64,000 nucleotides of DNA from XYD12-FULL-36-8 sp041739035 (GCA_041739035.1 JBGSOQ010000455.1:62001-126000); one strand, 5' to 3'; counted from the first letter of the stretch, positions 24,345 to 32,667 are shown. A program made the numbers and translations. The notes: generated by a model not told the origin, from the sequence alone.

Positions 24345-26753
24345 TTATTTCACTTCCACAACAAGCTTAGGTATTCTTCCATTGAATTTTGATTTGCCTT
24401 CAGCGCCAATTCTTTCTACTACCGGTGTGGCTAAATCAATGCCCACATCCGCAGTTTCATCCGCAGAGAAAATACCGGGCTGAGTACGATCTATTCTTCC
24501 TTCACCTACTTTTTTGCCATCAATATAAAGTGTGCCCAGACCGCCTTTAGCAGGTCCACCGCCATCGTAAGCAAAATCAAACTTCACCGTATGTTTTCCG
24601 GGTGTCAGTTTTAAGTTGGATTCTACCGTATAGCGAGAGATACCAAGGAAGTTGTAGTCGTAAGCTAATGTTCCGTTGATAACATACAGCGCCCATCCGC
24701 CAAATCGTCCGGCTTGAGCGATAAGGATGCCATTGGCTGTTTTACCTGCTGGTATTTCTATATCAGCCGTGATGGTTTTCGATCTGTTTTTAACATTAAG
24801 GAAAGAGTTTTCAGGAATGCCCACCATGCCTTCAGCAAGGGTTAGCGATGTGCGGTCTCCTAAAAGAGTCGGACGACCCACAGCCTTAGCATTCAGACGT
24901 TCAAACAGACGATCATCGACAGGCAATGCAAAATTTTTCTCCGCTTCTTTCATAAACAGATCTTGCAGCTCTTTCAATTTTTCAGGATTCTTAGCCGAGA
25001 GATCGTTTACCAAACTAAAATCTTCCGCCACCTTGTAAAGCTCCCAAATATCTTCTGCCAAAGGTCTTCTTGCCTTTTGTTCCCATGGTGCCCTGTGGAT
25101 TGTGCGTGCATACCAGCCTTCATGATAAATGGCGCGGTTACCGGCCATTTCAAAATATTGAGTGGTGTGTCTTTCTTTAGCATTGGCATCGTTAAAGGTG
25201 TATACAAGACTAGTTCCATCCATCGGTCGTTGCACTACACCGTTTACACTTTTAGGTTCAGGCAATCCTGCAGCTTCTAAAATAGTTGGGGCAATATCAA
25301 TTACATGAGAAAACTGTGTACGCAACCCACCATTTGATTTAATACCCTTAGGCCAGCGGATAGCCATGCCTACTTTTGTTCCGCCATGGTCTGATCCTAC
25401 CTGCTTGGTCCACTGGAAAGGTGTATCAAACATCACTGCCCAGCCGGCAGCCATGTGCGGATAGGTTTCAGGACCACCCCACTTGTCAATTTTTTTGAGC
25501 ATATCAGGAACGGTTTCCTGCACACCGTTGAAGTAGGTCATTTCGCTGAACATTCCATTCATACCGCCTTCGGCACTGGTGCCGTTATCCCCATACACAA
25601 AAATGATCATGGTGTTGTCGGCTTGTCCGGTTTCTTCAACTGCATCCACCAGGCGGCCAATTTCATGATCTGTCATATCCAAAAATCCTGCAAAAGTTTC
25701 TACCTGTCGGGTAAACAATTTTTTCTGATCAGCAGTCAGACTTTCCCACTGTTGAATGGCTTCAGGTTTTGGAGCCAGCTTTGTTCCTTTGGGTACTATG
25801 CCCATTTCAATTTGGCGTGCTAAAATTTGTTCGCGCATAACATCCCAGCCGCCATCAAATTTACATTTCCACTTGTCAATATAACTTTGGGGAACATGGT
25901 GCGGGGCATGCGTAGCGCCCGGAGCGAAATACATGAAGTAAGGCTTATCCGGTGTCATTGCCTTTTGGAACTTCATCCATGCAACTGCCTGATTGGTCAT
26001 ATCATTCATAAAATGGTAGTTGGGATCTTCCGACAGTTCAACCGGGTGTATGCCGTCATAAATAAAAGGCGCCCACTGATTGGTTTCTCCACCAATAAAA
26101 CCATAGAATTTATCAAACCCCTGACGCGTTGGCCAACGGTCGAACGGGCCTGAAACACTGGTTTCCCAGACAGCAGTTTCATGCCATTTGCCAAATGCAC
26201 CGGTACTATAGCCATTAAGGCGAAGCATTTCTGCAACAGGCGCAACTTCACCAGGAATTTCTCCTGTACCGCCGGGCAAACCTGTTGCCATTTCAGTAAT
26301 GAATCCCATATTGTTCACCTGATGGTTGCGTCCGCTTTTTATGGCAGCACGCGTGGGAGAACACACAGCAGTAGTGTGAAAGTTATTATAATGAATACCT
26401 TCCGTAGAAATACGATCAAATGTTGGTGTACTAACTGGGCCGCCAAAGGCACTGGTTCCGGCAAAGCCAAGGTCATCGAGCAACACCAATATTACGTTGG
26501 GTGCGCCTTCGGGTGCTTTAACCTCGAATCGTTCCGGAACTTTTACATTACGAACGTCCAATTCAGTAGTCGTTTGGCGAGGGGGCGCTTTGATCGGGAG
26601 AACTGTTCTGTCTAAGCCATCACCTGCTGTTTTATTTGCTTCTTCTGTACTCGTGCAGGATTGAAACAAAACAATCCCTGGAAGTAGAAATAAGATCAAT
26701 ACAAGCAAGTATCTATATCTCTTAAAGAAGTAAAATAGATTTTTGTTAAGCAT
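24345..26753 (-). CDS. Arylsulfatase-family lipoprotein with C-terminal beta-sandwich
   Basis: The 802-residue protein has a lipoprotein signal peptide with lipobox LFQSC (C33), so it should be membrane anchored outside the cytoplasm. The sulfatase domain has metal ligands in LLDDLGFAGT (D93, D94), the C-x-P-x-R modification site CSPTR with C131 destined for formylglycine, and GKWHE and MFDTPF motifs. The last 200 residues are a jelly-roll (FGGWALYVINGTLAYDYNF) as in its closest paralogue at 61408. A good ribosome site GGAGATATT precedes ATG. Its base composition is visibly richer in G+C than its neighbours (two 60-nt lines inside count 30 and 31 G+C, a line in the next gene 21), hinting at transfer. 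The sulfate-ester substrate is unknown. Confidence 0.92.
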   Translation of the reverse strand: MLNKNLFYFFKRYRYLLVLILFLLPGIVLFQSCTSTEEANKTAGDGLDRTVLPIKAPPRQTTTELDVRNVKVPERFEVKAPEGAPNVILVLLDDLGFAGTSAFGGPVSTPTFDRISTEGIHYNNFHTTAVCSPTRAAIKSGRNHQVNNMGFITEMATGLPGGTGEIPGEVAPVAEMLRLNGYSTGAFGKWHETAVWETSVSGPFDRWPTRQGFDKFYGFIGGETNQWAPFIYDGIHPVELSEDPNYHFMNDMTNQAVAWMKFQKAMTPDKPYFMYFAPGATHAPHHVPQSYIDKWKCKFDGGWDVMREQILARQIEMGIVPKGTKLAPKPEAIQQWESLTADQKKLFTRQVETFAGFLDMTDHEIGRLVDAVEETGQADNTMIIFVYGDNGTSAEGGMNGMFSEMTYFNGVQETVPDMLKKIDKWGGPETYPHMAAGWAVMFDTPFQWTKQVGSDHGGTKVGMAIRWPKGIKSNGGLRTQFSHVIDIAPTILEAAGLPEPKSVNGVVQRPMDGTSLVYTFNDANAKERHTTQYFEMAGNRAIYHEGWYARTIHRAPWEQKARRPLAEDIWELYKVAEDFSLVNDLSAKNPEKLKELQDLFMKEAEKNFALPVDDRLFERLNAKAVGRPTLLGDRTSLTLAEGMVGIPENSFLNVKNRSKTITADIEIPAGKTANGILIAQAGRFGGWALYVINGTLAYDYNFLGISRYTVESNLKLTPGKHTVKFDFAYDGGGPAKGGLGTLYIDGKKVGEGRIDRTQPGIFSADETADVGIDLATPVVERIGAEGKSKFNGRIPKLVVEVK

Positions 26754-26783
26754 AATATCTCCGTTTAATTTTTATAAAATGCT

Positions 26784-26810
26784 AAGAAAGAGTTTTATTA
26801 ACTCTTTCTT
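26784..26810 (-). terminator. Intergenic hairpin, probable weak terminator
   Basis: A perfect 11-bp inverted repeat (AAGAAAGAGTT at 26784-26794 and its complement at 26800-26810) with a 5-nt loop lies between the 170-residue barrel gene and the sulfatase. The following minus-strand sequence AGCATTTTAT is only moderately T-rich, so it may attenuate rather than stop transcription. Confidence 0.55.
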
Positions 26811-26826
26811 AACCGAAATATTTTTA

Positions 26827-27339
26827 TTAGAGTTTAAAGATATAAGCCAGCCTCATTCCGAAATAACTAAGTTCATTTATATAAACAAAGCCTGCGGAAA
26901 TATCTACGGCTCCTTTTTCACTGGTCTTTACTTCGTAACCAAGGTTTACGTTACCTGCAAACTCAGTCGAGGAGGCAGTGTATTCGATTCCCAGGAAGGT
27001 AGTTTTAGCGGTCACAAAATTTGCACCAATAAGTCCCCCGATATACCAATCCATTTTTGGAGAGAAATAAAATTTTGCACCTGCAAGTAATGGAATCATT
27101 GTCCAGCTAAATTCATCATCACCACCGAAATAAGTGTATCCACTATAAATAACACCGGTTACATTTTTTCCTAATGGATGTTCATAAGTAACTGAACCTC
27201 CATAACCGATATTTGCAAAATCAGCCCAATCGCCGACTGGAAAGTAAACGTTGCCACCAAGGCTTATTCCCTGTTTCTGAGCAAAAAGTGATGTTGAAAA
27301 TAATATCGTAACAAGCAAGAGTGAATAAAAGATTTTCAT
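26827..27339 (-). CDS. Small outer-membrane porin-like barrel protein
   Basis: The 170-residue protein has a signal peptide ending LFAQKQ and a strong ribosome site AAAGGAAAAAACA. Short amphipathic strands follow (ISLGGNVYFPVGDWADFANI, GYGGSVTYEHPLGKNVTGVI, VDISAGFVYINELSYFGMRL) ending AYIFKL. This is an 8-stranded barrel in the OmpX/porin-family style. It lies between a MetA-like porin and a sulfatase in one direction. Role beyond envelope location is unknown. Confidence 0.78.
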   Translation of the reverse strand: MKIFYSLLLVTILFSTSLFAQKQGISLGGNVYFPVGDWADFANIGYGGSVTYEHPLGKNVTGVIYSGYTYFGGDDEFSWTMIPLLAGAKFYFSPKMDWYIGGLIGANFVTAKTTFLGIEYTASSTEFAGNVNLGYEVKTSEKGAVDISAGFVYINELSYFGMRLAYIFKL

Positions 27340-27422
27340 TGTTTTTTCCTTTTCTATTAATTAATAAGTTGATTTATTTAATTAGCACTAGTTAAAAGTA
27401 ATTCGATTTCCGAATTCATTAA

Positions 27423-28424
27423 TTACTCACTGTCTTTCAAACGCTTCACACCCTCAATCAGCGGATGCCAACCGTAAACAAATGTTACCATAAAACCATC
27501 CATTCGCAGTGCATCCGGCGCATCATCGTTTATTGTTGACTTGTATCCAAAAGTAAGATTAATGTTTTCATTAATTTGATATCCAAGAGTAATTCCCAGA
27601 CCGATGTTGTTAAGTTTTGTACCTTGCGTAGTATCTACAGTTGCCTGACCACCATTATACCATACACCATCCAAAGATGCCCAGAAATTATGGGTAAGTT
27701 CTCGCGAAAAGTGAGCATCTAATTGAAATATCGGATCTGTTTTCATCGTTTTCCCTACGTAATCAGTGTTATCTCCAAAAAGCCAGACTGCGGGCAAGAA
27801 TTCCAGAGTTGTACGTCTGCCGGGGACCCAGGGACCAATTTGCCAGATAATCGGGGCACCTAATCTTCCATACCAGCGATTCTGTCCGAGATTTAAAGTT
27901 TTTGTATTGTCGTACTCACCAACCGGAAAAGCTAAATCCATCATCAGGTCAAGTGAGAATCCCGGTTCATAACGCATAAGATCAGGCAAACTCATTTGCG
28001 CCTTAGGACCAATAATATTTATATCAAATTCAAGCATTGGGTCACCAAAACCTTTTGCAACTTGTTTAGAAGTTCCTCCAGCTATTATAGTTTCTGCGGA
28101 AATATGCCCCATAGGAAATATAACCGAAATCATTGTTGCCCGATCAAACAATGGTAAAAATTTAGCGTACCCAACCATTGCCATCGTTGCATTTACGTAA
28201 GCTCCCGGATTTACATTGTGCGAAGGGTCAAACGGATTAGTATTCCCATTAATTGATTCAACAATCAAAGGTACACCGTTGGCACCGGCTAAAGTCTTCC
28301 AATAAAAATGTGCCGGAGTCTGTGAGAAAATTTGCTGCGTACACAATGCTATCATTGCAAGCAAAGCAATTTTAGAATAAGGTTTAATAATCTTTTCTAA
28401 TTTAGATAATATATATTCTTTCAT
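27423..28424 (-). CDS. MetA-pathway-like outer-membrane transporter (paralogue of the 18348 gene)
   Basis: The 333-residue protein has a long signal region ending IFSQT and start preceded by GAAGGTGAAGTT. Family phrases are KGFGDPMLEFDINIIGPKAQ, DLAFPVGEYDNTKTLNLGQN followed by RWYGRLGAPIIW, and ASLDGVWYNGGQATVD. It shares the NLGxNRW signature and overall layout with the protein at 18348. Phenol_MetA_deg members are beta-barrels near catabolic clusters, believed to admit hydrophobic or aromatic compounds. It lies 48 nt downstream of a sulfatase, so it may import the sulfated substrate or the product. Confidence 0.82.
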   Translation of the reverse strand: MKEYILSKLEKIIKPYSKIALLAMIALCTQQIFSQTPAHFYWKTLAGANGVPLIVESINGNTNPFDPSHNVNPGAYVNATMAMVGYAKFLPLFDRATMISVIFPMGHISAETIIAGGTSKQVAKGFGDPMLEFDINIIGPKAQMSLPDLMRYEPGFSLDLMMDLAFPVGEYDNTKTLNLGQNRWYGRLGAPIIWQIGPWVPGRRTTLEFLPAVWLFGDNTDYVGKTMKTDPIFQLDAHFSRELTHNFWASLDGVWYNGGQATVDTTQGTKLNNIGLGITLGYQINENINLTFGYKSTINDDAPDALRMDGFMVTFVYGWHPLIEGVKRLKDSE

Positions 28425-28471
28425 AACTTCACCTTCTATATTTATTAAGTGTTAATATTTCCACCACGCCT

Positions 28472-30361
28472 CTATTTCTTTGGATCAGCCATCATATTCT
28501 GTGGCGGTATAAACTGTCGCTCATAAATAAGAGGCGGATAACCTGCTTCAACTGGAACACGCGGCGGAAGCGCATCATCCATCGTTTCAAATGGTGAACG
28601 GCTAGGAATTATGACATTATTTTCTTTTACGTATTTATCCCAGAGTTTAAGAAGAGCATTTAATTTTTCTGGTTGCTCTTTAGCAAGATCTTTTCGTTCA
28701 CCAGGATCAGACGCTAAATTGAAGAGTTCCCATTCTTCCTTGCCAAGTGACTTATATTCCCAACGGATTTTCCAAGCTCCCTGAATTAATGCACGGTTGC
28801 CAAATATTTCCCAAGCGATGTAATCCTGATCAGTTCTTGGTGATTCTGATTTACCCGATAACATCGGCAGCCAGGATTTACCGATTAGCGTAGGCAGTTT
28901 GTTACCATCTTCTAATGTTTTTGGATATTGAGCATTAGCAATTTCAAGTAAAGTTGGCATAATATCAGCAACGTGCATCAGCCCGTGGTTGATACTTCCT
29001 GCAGGCCGTTGAACGATAGGACCACTAACGATAAGTGCATTTCTTACACCACCTTCGCCCACCCAACCTTTATACTGGCTAAATGGCGTCATTGATACCT
29101 GTGCCCACATAGGACCATAAGCAACGTAAGTTCCAGGATCACCCCAGGCATTCGGATCGGTTTCTGACCAATTAGCTGCAGCAAACAGAAAATTAAGAGT
29201 CCCAGGTGTTCCGGCAATCATTTTAAAGAGATCAGTTCCCTCGGCTCCGTTTTCACCGAACACAATGAAAACAGTATTCTCATACTCGCCTATCTGCTTA
29301 AGGTATTCTATTAATCTTCCAACGTGATAATCCAAGTTTTCCACCATACCGGCATAGAGTTCCATTTTCTTGCCAAGAATTGCTCTTGCAGCCGGAGCTA
29401 GTACAAGCGGATCTGGGAGAAACCACATTCTTTCTGCAAGCTGTGTACCGACAGGCATTAAACCAAGCTCAATTTGTTTTTTAAGTCGCTCTTGTCGTAC
29501 CTGATCCCATCCCTTATCGTATTCACCCACATGCCTATTGCGCCAATCTCTCGGAAGATGATATGGATCGTGTGGAGCCTGGTGTGAAACGTATGCAAAA
29601 AATGGTTTGCCATCTTTTCTGTTATCTTCTATAAATCGAATCATCTTATCGGTGTATGTTTCGGTAGCATAATAATCATCAGGAAGTTCGGTAAGATACT
29701 TTCCATCCTCAGTATAAACCGATTTTGGAGATGCAGCGGTGAAATTTGTCATATCCCAATAACTTCCAGCTCCATCAAGTAGAGAGAAGTCCCGCTCAAA
29801 TCCTCTTGCTGCCGGAATTAGCTCAGGTGATTTTCCCATATGCCATTTACCAACCATATAAGTATGATAACCCGATTGCTTAAGCAGTTGTGGTAGGGTA
29901 GCAACTTGAGTGTTTAGATGTCCTTCATAACCAGGCACACCAGTTTGATTTGGTGCAGTCCATTCATTCATATTGCCAAGACCGTTTAAATGAGTATCAA
30001 CACCGCTTAGAAGCATAGATCTTGTAGGAGAACAACTGGCGTGTGTATAGAAGTTAGTAAAGCGTACACCAGAGAATGCCAGATTATCCAAATTTGGTGT
30101 TTGAATTTCACTGCCGAATGATCCCATATCAGAGTAGCCCATATCATCTGCAAGAATGACTACAATGTTAGGTCTGCTTTGAGAGTCTTGTGCAAAACCA
30201 TCAGACGGAGAGGTAAATGCAAACAACCCTATAAGAAGTGATATAAGATTAATAGCGCTAAGTAATCGTCTAACGATCATCTGTTTATTTAATTTGGTAA
30301 ATCTGAAACAATGAACCTGGGAAATTACAGGGTGCTTCAACATTGTCACTTCATCAATCAT
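28472..30361 (-). CDS. Arylsulfatase-family sulfatase (copy A cassette)
   Basis: The 629-residue protein is a secreted sulfatase with a hydrophobic export segment at about 33-57. Motifs are VILADDMGYSDMGSFG (D72, D73), modification site CSPTR with C110, and GKWHMGKSPE. The start ATG 30359-30361 is fixed by a strong ribosome site GGAAGGAGTTCTGAT; an internal ATG at 30280 would give a shorter signal peptide but has no ribosome site. It lacks the C-terminal jelly-roll of the 802- and 784-residue enzymes. It lies 111 nt after the small two-cysteine gene and upstream of a MetA-like porin. It hydrolyses sulfate esters; the substrate is unknown. Confidence 0.93.
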   Translation of the reverse strand: MIDEVTMLKHPVISQVHCFRFTKLNKQMIVRRLLSAINLISLLIGLFAFTSPSDGFAQDSQSRPNIVVILADDMGYSDMGSFGSEIQTPNLDNLAFSGVRFTNFYTHASCSPTRSMLLSGVDTHLNGLGNMNEWTAPNQTGVPGYEGHLNTQVATLPQLLKQSGYHTYMVGKWHMGKSPELIPAARGFERDFSLLDGAGSYWDMTNFTAASPKSVYTEDGKYLTELPDDYYATETYTDKMIRFIEDNRKDGKPFFAYVSHQAPHDPYHLPRDWRNRHVGEYDKGWDQVRQERLKKQIELGLMPVGTQLAERMWFLPDPLVLAPAARAILGKKMELYAGMVENLDYHVGRLIEYLKQIGEYENTVFIVFGENGAEGTDLFKMIAGTPGTLNFLFAAANWSETDPNAWGDPGTYVAYGPMWAQVSMTPFSQYKGWVGEGGVRNALIVSGPIVQRPAGSINHGLMHVADIMPTLLEIANAQYPKTLEDGNKLPTLIGKSWLPMLSGKSESPRTDQDYIAWEIFGNRALIQGAWKIRWEYKSLGKEEWELFNLASDPGERKDLAKEQPEKLNALLKLWDKYVKENNVIIPSRSPFETMDDALPPRVPVEAGYPPLIYERQFIPPQNMMADPKK

Positions 30362-30472
30362 ATCAGAACTCCTTCCTCTTTGAGGATTATTAGATTTTAT
30401 GATTTAAAATATTATTAATTTATTTTTTTTATGTCTTTAAACTCGTTAATTCAAAAATTAGTCTGCTAATTT

Positions 30473-30754
30473 CTAGCTATTTTTCATAGGCGAATCATTC
30501 ACCTTAATTATAACATCTTCACAAAGGCTTTTAAGTGTGCCTTTAAGAATGTTAAACTCATTGTTATAAAAATTTTTTTCGAAGCTCTCATGGCTTTCGA
30601 AAATGATCTCCATAAACAAACTATTATTCTGGTTAATCTTTAACTCAAATTCTTTGCAGTGGGATCTAATTGAAGGTTGGAGCGACTCAAGTGTTTGATA
30701 CAGCTCGGTTTTATTTTTTTTTTTAATCTTTGAATTTATAATTACGGTTTCCAT
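30473..30754 (-). CDS. 93-residue two-cysteine protein, paralogue of the 61032 gene (ABM-like fold guess)
   Basis: The small protein starts METV and has no signal peptide; the ribosome site AGGTGAAATA precedes ATG. It aligns without gaps to the product at 61032: 43 of the first 91 residues are identical, including C33, C78 and the block NNEFNILKG. Predicted alternation of strand and helix with an F-x-x-L-K-G segment resembles the dimeric alpha/beta barrel of antibiotic-biosynthesis-monooxygenase-like proteins, but this is a guess. Both paralogues sit directly between a PAS/sigma-54 activator and a sulfatase gene. A consensus -24/-12 promoter ends 64 nt upstream, so it is probably the first gene of a sigma-54-controlled operon. 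No function is known. Confidence 0.85.
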   Translation of the reverse strand: METVIINSKIKKKNKTELYQTLESLQPSIRSHCKEFELKINQNNSLFMEIIFESHESFEKNFYNNEFNILKGTLKSLCEDVIIKVNDSPMKNS

Positions 30755-30794
30755 TATTTCACCTGAATATTTTCAAGGACATTTTGTATAACAG

Positions 30795-30810
30795 CTAGGT
30801 TTACACCTAG
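30795..30810 (-). promoter_or_regulatory. Inverted repeat at the expected transcription start of the small gene
   Basis: CTAGGT and ACCTAG form a perfect 6-bp inverted repeat around a 4-nt spacer. A start 12 nt downstream of the -12 element would fall near 30807, inside it. It may be an operator or a 5'-end mRNA hairpin. Confidence 0.4.
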
Positions 30811-30817
30811 TTTGATA

Positions 30818-30834
30818 TGCAAATGATTTGCCAG
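30818..30834 (-). promoter_or_regulatory. Sigma-54 (-24/-12) promoter for the small protein/sulfatase operon
   Basis: On the minus strand CTGGCAAATCATTTGCA matches the sigma-54 consensus: GG at -24 (30831-30832) and GC at -12 (30819-30820) are exactly 10 nt apart, with TGGCA and TTGCA intact. It lies between the sigma-54 activator gene and the gene it would control. Confidence 0.8.
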
Positions 30835-30900
30835 GGATAATAAACCTGAAAATGATCATTTTTACTGATTTAAGAAAGAAAACACTTAACACTTGTAGCG

Positions 30901-30930
30901 AAATATGGAGAATCTCTCCAAATATGGAGA
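30901..30930 (-). promoter_or_regulatory. Putative enhancer (UAS) for the sigma-54 activator, copy A
   Basis: AAATATGGAGA occurs twice as a perfect direct repeat (30901-30911 and 30920-30930), and TCTCCA-AATA-TGGAGA (30915-30930) is a perfect inverted repeat. The element sits 70-100 bp upstream of the -24/-12 promoter, a usual distance for an activator site, and just past the activator stop codon. Confidence 0.6.
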
Positions 30931-30943
30931 TATATTTTATTAC

Positions 30944-32290
30944 TTAACGCTTAATATTAAGTTTTTTTATCCTTGCTCGTAGCGTTTGGGGGTTCTTTTT
31001 TAACAACTCAGCTGCACCGTCTTTGCCGTTTATTTTCCAATGAGTCTTTTCAAGTGCCTTTAATATGTGGTTTCTCTCATTTTCCTCATAAGAAATAAAA
31101 TTATCTGAATTATTATTTGATTTAGGTAAGTACTCAATTGTTAGTATTTTGTTTTGTGAAGTTATTATAGCTCTCTCAATAACATTTTCCAGTTCACGCA
31201 CATTACCAGGCCAGGAGTATTCCATCATTTGCTGCAAAGATTTTTTTAAAATTGCTTTTATCGGTTTGCCAAATTTTTCAGAATAAATTTTTGTATAGTA
31301 TTCTGCAAGGGGAGCTATATCTGATTTTCTTTCTCTTAACGGAGCGATTGAAATTGGAAAAACATTTAATCTATAGAAAAGATCAGTTCGGAAATTTCCC
31401 TTTTTAATTTCATCTTCAAGAATTTTATTTGTTGCAGCAATTACTCTCACATCAGTTTTAATTGTTTTAGAACTTCCGATTCTTTCAAATTCTCCTTGCT
31501 GTAAAACTTGAAGGAGTTTAGATTGAAGATTGAATGGCAACTCCCCTATTTCATCCAGAAATATTGTACCCTCATTTGCTAACTCAAATCTTCCTATACT
31601 TTTTTCAACAGCACTTGTAAATGCGCCCCTTTCATGTCCAAATAATTCACTCTCAATTAAATTTTCAGGTATAGCTGCACAATTCACTTTTATAAATGGC
31701 TTTTTACTTCTTTTACTATTTTTATGAATTGCTCTAGCAACTAATTCTTTACCTGTTCCGGTTTCACCATAAATAAGAACCGAAACATCTGTTGTGGCAA
31801 CCTGTTGAATTCTATATAAAACAAATTTTAATGACTCACTTTCACCCACCATTTCAAATTGTTGTGAATTTATATTGAGCTGATCTTTCAGATAAATATT
31901 TTCTGCTTTTAACAGTTCATTAAGTCTTGAAATTTCATTTGTATATTCAAAATTTTTAGCTCGTTCAGAAACTAATTCTGTTATGTCAACGGCAAGTCCA
32001 ATTAAATAATGTTCACCATCAATTTCACAAACTCTGGCAACAGAAAGCACTGGTATTTTCTTGCCGGATTTGGTTAAAAGTGTGTGTTCTAGTGAGATAG
32101 AGCCCATTAATAAACACTTTTCAAACGCCAGCTTTACTTTTGATGTATCGCTGTCTTGGGAAAATGTGGAAGCCATTTTCACCTTTATCTCATCAGCAGA
32201 TAATTCAAGAATCTCTTCTGCTCTTTTATTCCAGGCAACCAGATGCCCATCTTTATCAAAGATGTATGCAAGCCCCGGCATACTATCCAT
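30944..32290 (-). CDS. PAS-domain sigma-54-dependent transcriptional activator, copy A
   Basis: The 448-residue bacterial enhancer-binding protein has a PAS sensor at about 1-108, a short coiled linker (LNELLKAENIYLKDQL), and an AAA+ domain with Walker A GETGTGK (175-181), L1 loop GAFTSA (222-227; the usual form is GAFTGA) and Walker B IFLDE. The Fis-type HTH at the end reads KKNPQTLRARIKKLNIKR. The protein activates sigma-54 promoters by ATP-driven remodelling, gated here by a PAS ligand or redox cue. Start is ATG 32288-32290. An upstream frame from 32332 that matches the N-terminus of copy B is closed by TAG at 32297-32299. The next genes downstream are the small two-cysteine protein and a sulfatase, the likely targets. 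Confidence 0.92.
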   Translation of the reverse strand: MDSMPGLAYIFDKDGHLVAWNKRAEEILELSADEIKVKMASTFSQDSDTSKVKLAFEKCLLMGSISLEHTLLTKSGKKIPVLSVARVCEIDGEHYLIGLAVDITELVSERAKNFEYTNEISRLNELLKAENIYLKDQLNINSQQFEMVGESESLKFVLYRIQQVATTDVSVLIYGETGTGKELVARAIHKNSKRSKKPFIKVNCAAIPENLIESELFGHERGAFTSAVEKSIGRFELANEGTIFLDEIGELPFNLQSKLLQVLQQGEFERIGSSKTIKTDVRVIAATNKILEDEIKKGNFRTDLFYRLNVFPISIAPLRERKSDIAPLAEYYTKIYSEKFGKPIKAILKKSLQQMMEYSWPGNVRELENVIERAIITSQNKILTIEYLPKSNNNSDNFISYEENERNHILKALEKTHWKINGKDGAAELLKKNPQTLRARIKKLNIKR

Positions 32291-32326
32291 TATAACCTAA
32301 TTAAGGACTATATTATCTAATTTTGC

Positions 32327-32380
32327 TTTCATACCTTGGTTATAAATGTTTATACCTAAAATAGTAAAGTGAAGATAATT
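32327..32380 (-). promoter_or_regulatory. 54-nt leader identical to the one before activator copy B
   Basis: The minus strand of this block is identical at all 54 positions to 59398-59451. It contains the near-palindrome GGTATAAACATTTATAACC (32338-32356), whose TATAAA could also be a -10 element. Preservation across two otherwise diverged genes marks a shared control site, perhaps for autoregulation or cross-regulation. Confidence 0.65.
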
Positions 32381-32667
32381 TTAATAGCATAATATTAGTG
32401 ATAGTTTCCAAAATATGAATATAATTATTAAGGTATCTATTGCACCTTATCAATGTAAAAGTATTTTATAGTATCATCATTTTATTAAAACGGATAAATT
32501 TAATTAATCCTAATCTCTTATACTTCATCCACTCGAATCAAATTCGGGGCAAGTCTTTATCAAAGGGGGAGGGAAGGGTGGGGTTTGTCTTCTCCTAAAA
32601 TTTAACTGATAAGTTTTAGAAACTTTATTTCACCAGCATTGAAGAGTTATGACAGCCATTGTAAATA
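32381..32667. other. Gap upstream of activator A, with a G-quadruplex-type sequence
   Basis: No gene is seen here. The plus strand at 32565-32583 reads GGGGGAGGGAAGGGTGGGG, four G-runs of three or more separated by 1-2 nt, which fits the intramolecular quadruplex pattern and is striking in such AT-rich DNA. A short CGAAT-CAA-ATTCG hairpin lies just before it. The remainder is AT-rich. Confidence 0.5.
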
